Shown: piece by piece, positions 5,753 to 6,320 of the stretch
Layout of the letters: each line of letters opens with the position of its first letter
Position numbering within the stretch: the stretch's first letter is position 1
Origin: Nitrospirota bacterium
GTDB taxonomy: Bacteria > Nitrospirota_A > Leptospirillia > Leptospirillales > Leptospirillaceae
DNA length: 6,320 nucleotides
Direction: 5' to 3'
Assembly: GCA_023480765.1 (NCBI GenBank)
Contig: JAMCWZ010000043.1
Location: forward strand, 904-7,223
The notes under the pieces: generated by a model
Seen by the model: the letters and a program-made list of their open reading frames with translations, nothing else
What the model was told of the DNA's origin: nothing
The model's database searches: none
Translations under genes and position numbers: made by a program

Positions 5753-6320
5753 ACAGCCGATTTCTTCTTCCCGAAGATCCCTCTCTCCGGCATGCGGTCA
5801 TTGATGTTCGCTCCCGGGTCCGTCTGGCCATGGAGCTTCTTCCGGACACCTGGCCGATGGACACCTTTATTCACCACAACCCTCTGAACGGTCTCGAGGA
5901 TTTGTCTTTCGAAGAAGCTGTCCGGACAGGGGAGTCGCTGTTCAAGGGAAAAGGATATCCCGGTCCCGGGAAAATCCGGGAAAGCCTGCGGTCGGGCAAG
6001 ATAAAACTTTTGGACCTGGAAGACACCTTTGAAAGAGTTCTTTCCCCCTCCTTCGCTTTGGGAGAGAGGCCGCCATTTCTTCCGGAAATGACGCTGGCGC
6101 GTTTTTCTCTGGGTCAGTTTCTTTTGAGTCCGGATCTGCCGCCTTTCGCACCGGAGCCCGGAGACCCCTCCGCTTTTGAATGGTGGAACGATCTTTTGCC
6201 GGGAGTCTGTCGAAGCCTCGAAGAGCTTGGCAGACGTGCGGACAAGCATTCCCTGAAGAAGGGACTGGCCCGATTTCTGGCATTGCTGTCTGTCGAAAAG
6301 GAAGGGAAGACCTTCTCTCT
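5749..6320 (+). CDS. dabA: DabA (DUF2309), N-terminal part, runs off the window
   Basis: DabA is the cytoplasmic partner of DabB. It is a zinc protein with a beta-carbonic-anhydrase-like active site, thought to hydrate CO2 to bicarbonate in one direction for autotrophic carbon fixation. The frame is open to the window end and gives 190 codons of a protein that is usually about 800-1000 residues. The family signature is clear: WPMDTFIHHNPLNGLEDLSF (35-54), matching the W-L--F---NPL-G-E---F motif near the DUF2309 N-terminus. The product is soluble, with no signal peptide or membrane helix. The zinc ligands (two Cys, one Asp, one His in the studied protein) lie in the missing part and cannot be checked. 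The ATG overlaps the preceding TGA (ATGA) and has no strong ribosome site of its own, which points to translational coupling with the NuoM-like gene. Confidence 0.92.
   Translation, partial: MNSRFLLPEDPSLRHAVIDVRSRVRLAMELLPDTWPMDTFIHHNPLNGLEDLSFEEAVRTGESLFKGKGYPGPGKIRESLRSGKIKLLDLEDTFERVLSPSFALGERPPFLPEMTLARFSLGQFLLSPDLPPFAPEPGDPSAFEWWNDLLPGVCRSLEELGRRADKHSLKKGLARFLALLSVEKEGKTFS

Overview
The window looks like chromosomal DNA of a GC-rich chemolithoautotrophic bacterium. The best guess is the genus Leptospirillum (Nitrospirota) or a close relative. That guess rests on recalled gene style and composition plus the combination of flagellar, nitrogen-fixation-type regulatory and DAB inorganic-carbon-uptake genes; no database search was possible. 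All recognised genes are on the + strand, and the long minus-strand reading frames are shadows.

Layout. 1-642 is the C-terminal part of the flagellar motor switch protein FliM, cut by the window edge. A 182-bp gap with no convincing gene follows. 825-2477 encodes a complete sigma-54-dependent activator with GAF, AAA+ and Fis-type HTH domains, closest in architecture and sequence to NifA. Next comes a 214-bp non-coding stretch with a plausible sigma-70 promoter, partial repeats and small inverted repeats. From 2692 to beyond the window end, three genes overlap tightly: dabB (NuoL-like membrane subunit), a NuoM-like membrane protein that has lost most of the residues expected for proton translocation, and the start of dabA (DUF2309).

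How the genes work together. DabA and DabB form an energy-coupled system that takes up inorganic carbon. The membrane subunit is thought to use a cation gradient to drive a zinc-dependent, carbonic-anhydrase-like DabA that makes bicarbonate inside the cell. The well-known DAB systems need only these two subunits. Here a third, antiporter-like subunit is inserted between them and coupled by stop/start overlaps, which makes it the most interesting item in the window. The NifA-like activator next to the operon raises the possibility of a nitrogen/carbon regulatory link, but no sigma-54 promoter is visible in front of dabB, so adjacency is the only evidence.
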